DNA from: an uncultured Eubacteriales bacterium
GTDB lineage: Bacteria; Bacillota; Clostridia; Lachnospirales; Bianqueaceae
Assembly: GCA_900316145.1 (NCBI GenBank)
Contig: ONBQ01000043.1
Coordinates: 1 to 34,041, forward strand
Length of the DNA stretch: 34,041 nt
Direction of reading: 5' to 3'
The notes beneath the pieces were generated by a model that was not told the origin of the DNA, did not search any database, and was given only the letters and a program-made list of their open reading frames with translations. Positions 32,104-34,041 of this stretch are shown piece by piece (within the stretch, counting starts at the first letter, position 1; every line of letters starts with the position of its first letter). The translations under genes were made by a program, and so were the position numbers.

Positions 32104-33822
32104 TCAGTTGATGCTCGTAAAACGGCCCTTCAGCGGATCGACCGGAGAGATTCCCTTGAACTCCGACTCGCCGCACAGCTTTTCGACCAGCGTCTCGACT
32201 ACGATCTCTTCAGAAGTATACGCATTGACATAGGTCTTGAACGCCGGCGCATCTGTCAGATGATAGGGGTTGTCGATGGAGACCATCATAGTGGGGATAT
32301 CCTGGATCAATGTGGGAATGGTATTGCGCACGCCCGGCCAGCTGATACGGGCCGCGGAATCTCCACCCGTCGTCTCGACATTGGCGAAATAGCAGATGAC
32401 ATCGATCTTCTTTTTGAGCTCCGCAATGGGGGTACCGTTCAGGCGGATCGGTTCGTTCGGATGCTCGTCATCATAGACCATCACATTGAAACCTCGCTCC
32501 TCCAGCAGCTGCTTGAACTGCTTGTGGAAATCATGCTTCCAGGTATGGTAACCCGGTTTGTCTCCCAGGACGATCATGTAGATATTCTTTTGCTTTTCCG
32601 GGTCCAGAGGAAGAACGCCTTCCAGGTTGCGGACCAGAGTAATGCCTTTATCCGCGATCTCTTTGGCCTGCGCTTTGCCTGCGGGATCTTTGAAGATGTC
32701 CATCGCCTCTTCCGGCGGGATCAAGGTTCCGTTCTCTTTCTTCTCATGCAGCTTGATGGAAGCCTTCAGAGCCAGAATGCGGGTGACCGCTTCGTCCAGA
32801 CGCTCCGGGGTAATGATACCATCTTCGTAACCCTTCTTCATGAATTCAAAATCTTCAGAAATGGAGCGGTTGAACAGGAACATGTCGGCTCCGTTGGCAA
32901 TGCTCAGAGGAACCGCCTTTGCCCGCGGCACACGCTCCGTAAAGCCGACCATGGAGGAAGCGTCCGTTACGATCAAGCCGTTAAAGCCGAGCTTGCCGCG
33001 CAGCAATTTATTATGAAGATCATAGTTCAGAGAACCGACCATGATATCCTCATCCTTGATATCCGGATCATAGTATTTGGAATAAGAAGGCAGCATGATA
33101 TGCGCCGTCATGATGGAACCGACTCCCTCTTCAATAAGACGGCCATAGATCATACCATAGGTGGCGTCCCATTCCTCAACGGAAAGATCATTGACAGAAG
33201 CCACGAAATGCTGGTCACGGAAATCACGCCCGTCACCCGGCCAATGTTTCGCGCAGGCGATCATGCCCCCGTCTTCCAGACCTTTCGCGAAACGGGAGGT
33301 GAATTCGGCTATCATTTCCGGCTGATCTCCATAAGAACGGACATTGACGATCGGGCTGTACGGGTTAAAATCGATATCGGTGACCGGGCCGAAATCCCAG
33401 TTCACGCCGATGGCCGTGGATTCTTTCGCGCACAGAAGGCCTGCTTTATAGGCAAGTTCCGGATCTCCCGTAGCTCCGATCAGCATTTGATGACCATTCG
33501 GCGTTCCTTCTTCGATCATGTTGGAAGAACCACGGTCAAAATCACCGCAGATCAACAGCGGGATCTCATACTTATCCTGGACCCGACGAATCTTTTCGCG
33601 AACGACAGCGGCCGGTCCGATGCGGAACAGAATGCCGCCGGGCTGCATGTCGATCTCATCCAGCTCTTTCAGCAGCGCTTCGTAATCTCCCATAGCGCCA
33701 AGGCAGAAGAGCTGAGCCAGTTTTTCATGCGTGCTCATTTTACCCAAGGTTTCTTCCACCCACTGCACGCCTTTCTCATCCAAATAAAACGGTTTTGCTT
33801 TCAGATCGACCCCTTTGCTCAT
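32104..33822 (-). CDS. Glycoside hydrolase family 3 protein, NagZ/hexosaminidase-like
   Basis: Cytoplasmic GH3 enzyme, 572 residues, with an N-terminal barrel (about 10-360) and a C-terminal alpha/beta domain (about 390-570, beginning KGITLVRNLEGVLPLD). The nucleophile is Asp in GLIVTDASSMVG; the substrate loop reads KHWPGDGRDFRDQHF in place of the KHFPGHG-D-S-H loop of NagZ beta-N-acetylglucosaminidases, with a His kept in DQH. The start is ATG 33822, nine bases after AAAGGAG; the in-frame ATG at 33873 lies upstream of the promoter start. Probably cleaves beta-linked N-acetylhexosamine or glucose; not settled. Confidence 0.85.
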   Translation of the reverse strand: MSKGVDLKAKPFYLDEKGVQWVEETLGKMSTHEKLAQLFCLGAMGDYEALLKELDEIDMQPGGILFRIGPAAVVREKIRRVQDKYEIPLLICGDFDRGSSNMIEEGTPNGHQMLIGATGDPELAYKAGLLCAKESTAIGVNWDFGPVTDIDFNPYSPIVNVRSYGDQPEMIAEFTSRFAKGLEDGGMIACAKHWPGDGRDFRDQHFVASVNDLSVEEWDATYGMIYGRLIEEGVGSIMTAHIMLPSYSKYYDPDIKDEDIMVGSLNYDLHNKLLRGKLGFNGLIVTDASSMVGFTERVPRAKAVPLSIANGADMFLFNRSISEDFEFMKKGYEDGIITPERLDEAVTRILALKASIKLHEKKENGTLIPPEEAMDIFKDPAGKAQAKEIADKGITLVRNLEGVLPLDPEKQKNIYMIVLGDKPGYHTWKHDFHKQFKQLLEERGFNVMVYDDEHPNEPIRLNGTPIAELKKKIDVICYFANVETTGGDSAARISWPGVRNTIPTLIQDIPTMMVSIDNPYHLTDAPAFKTYVNAYTSEEIVVETLVEKLCGESEFKGISPVDPLKGRFTSIN

Positions 33823-33864
33823 AGGACAGGTCTCCTTTCTGGAAAACATTTGTGAATTATTCAT

Positions 33865-33893
33865 AGTATACACGATAATCCGGCCTCTGTCGA
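33865..33893 (-). promoter_or_regulatory. Promoter of the GH3-pgmB operon
   Basis: Minus strand TCGACA (33888-33893), 17 bp, TATACT (33865-33870). It lies 43 bp upstream of the GH3 start. Confidence 0.65.
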
Positions 33894-33925
33894 TAGTTGT
33901 TTTTAATCAAATCCTCCATTTATCA

Positions 33926-33954
33926 TCAAAAAACTGCCTGAATCAACATTCAGG
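33926..33954 (-). terminator. Intrinsic terminator of a unit outside the window
   Basis: Arms CCTGAAT (33937-33943) and ATTCAGG (33948-33954) with a 4-bp loop; on the minus strand CAGTTTTTTG follows. It would end a minus-strand transcript entering from the right. Confidence 0.7.
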
Positions 33955-34041
33955 AGTAATGCCCATATAATGGTGTAAAAAGAAAAAGTGGAAGAGCCAC
34001 GATCTTTCCTGTATAATGTTTGTTACCACACAAATAATCTA
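33955..34041. other. Gene-free right edge
   Basis: These 87 bases hold no supported gene. TATAAT occurs on the plus strand at 33966-33971 and 34012-34017, but neither has a good -35 box at 17 bp. The stretch is A-rich and may be the edge of a mobile element or a leader; the window ends before this can be decided. Confidence 0.3.

Noticed and set aside
32005-33855. 616-codon plus-strand open frame opposite GH3 and pgmB
   Set aside because: Antisense to two well-supported genes; product rich in His, Arg, Asp and Ile repeats typical of reversed coding sequence.

Overview
The window reads as a chromosomal segment of a low-to-mid GC Bacillota, most likely a gut anaerobe of the Clostridia (Lachnospiraceae-like) or a close relative. 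Supporting signs are the IspH-ribosomal S1 fusion gene, the cmk/ispH-S1 pair next to a BaiN/HI0933-type flavoprotein, the FMN riboswitch upstream of ribU, strong AGGAGG ribosome binding sites, many TTGACA-17-TATAAT promoters, and tRNA genes without encoded CCA. The taxon is inferred; no rRNA or other marker settles it.

Left region (1-7763), mostly minus strand: the 3'-truncated gene of an acidic repeat-rich lipoprotein; a thioredoxin-type (Cys) glutathione peroxidase; L-fucose isomerase (FucI); an unassigned 660-residue protein resembling (alpha/alpha)6-barrel glycosidases; and a NahK-like sugar 1-kinase. The kinase and glycosidase-like genes overlap and are probably translationally coupled. 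FucI has its own extended -10 promoter followed by a perfect 26-bp palindrome; a second inverted repeat of the same motif lies about 130 bp upstream and overlaps the stop codon of the glycosidase-like gene. A PHP-family phosphatase is transcribed divergently from the kinase, and the two promoters share one -35 hexamer region. Together these genes suggest use of fucosylated, amino-sugar-containing host glycans.

Middle region (7766-14688): a minus-strand operon tsaE-tsaB-rimI, continuing into a GH106-like alpha-L-rhamnosidase and an LTA-synthase-family membrane sulfatase with a C-terminal TIG/Ig-like extension. It is followed on the plus strand by an FMN riboswitch with an intrinsic terminator and the riboflavin transporter gene ribU.

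Right-centre region (15691-27265): a long, tightly packed minus-strand operon. It begins at the tRNA-Trp promoter and tRNA and passes an intrinsic terminator. It then runs methyltransferase - type I pullulanase - class I aminotransferase - scpA - scpB - rluB - RpiR regulator - BaiN-like flavoprotein - cmk - ispH/rpsA fusion. Most junctions are ATGA-type overlaps. It mixes chromosome segregation, rRNA modification, nucleotide and isoprenoid synthesis, starch debranching and a sugar-phosphate-sensing regulator.

Right region (27335-34041): a MATE efflux protein (minus); a tRNA-Ser/Glu/Asp cluster (plus) with a structured 179-bp spacer; a flavodoxin-fold reductase and a cysteine-less ArsC/Spx-like protein (minus); an aldo/keto reductase (plus); and a two-gene minus operon of GH3 glycosidase plus beta-phosphoglucomutase. 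Intrinsic terminators separate most convergent units. I see no CRISPR array, prophage or complete insertion sequence. I did not find an obvious novel defence-type system. The best candidates for something undescribed are the unassigned glycosidase-like protein with its operator pair near fucI, and the cysteine-less ArsC-like protein.
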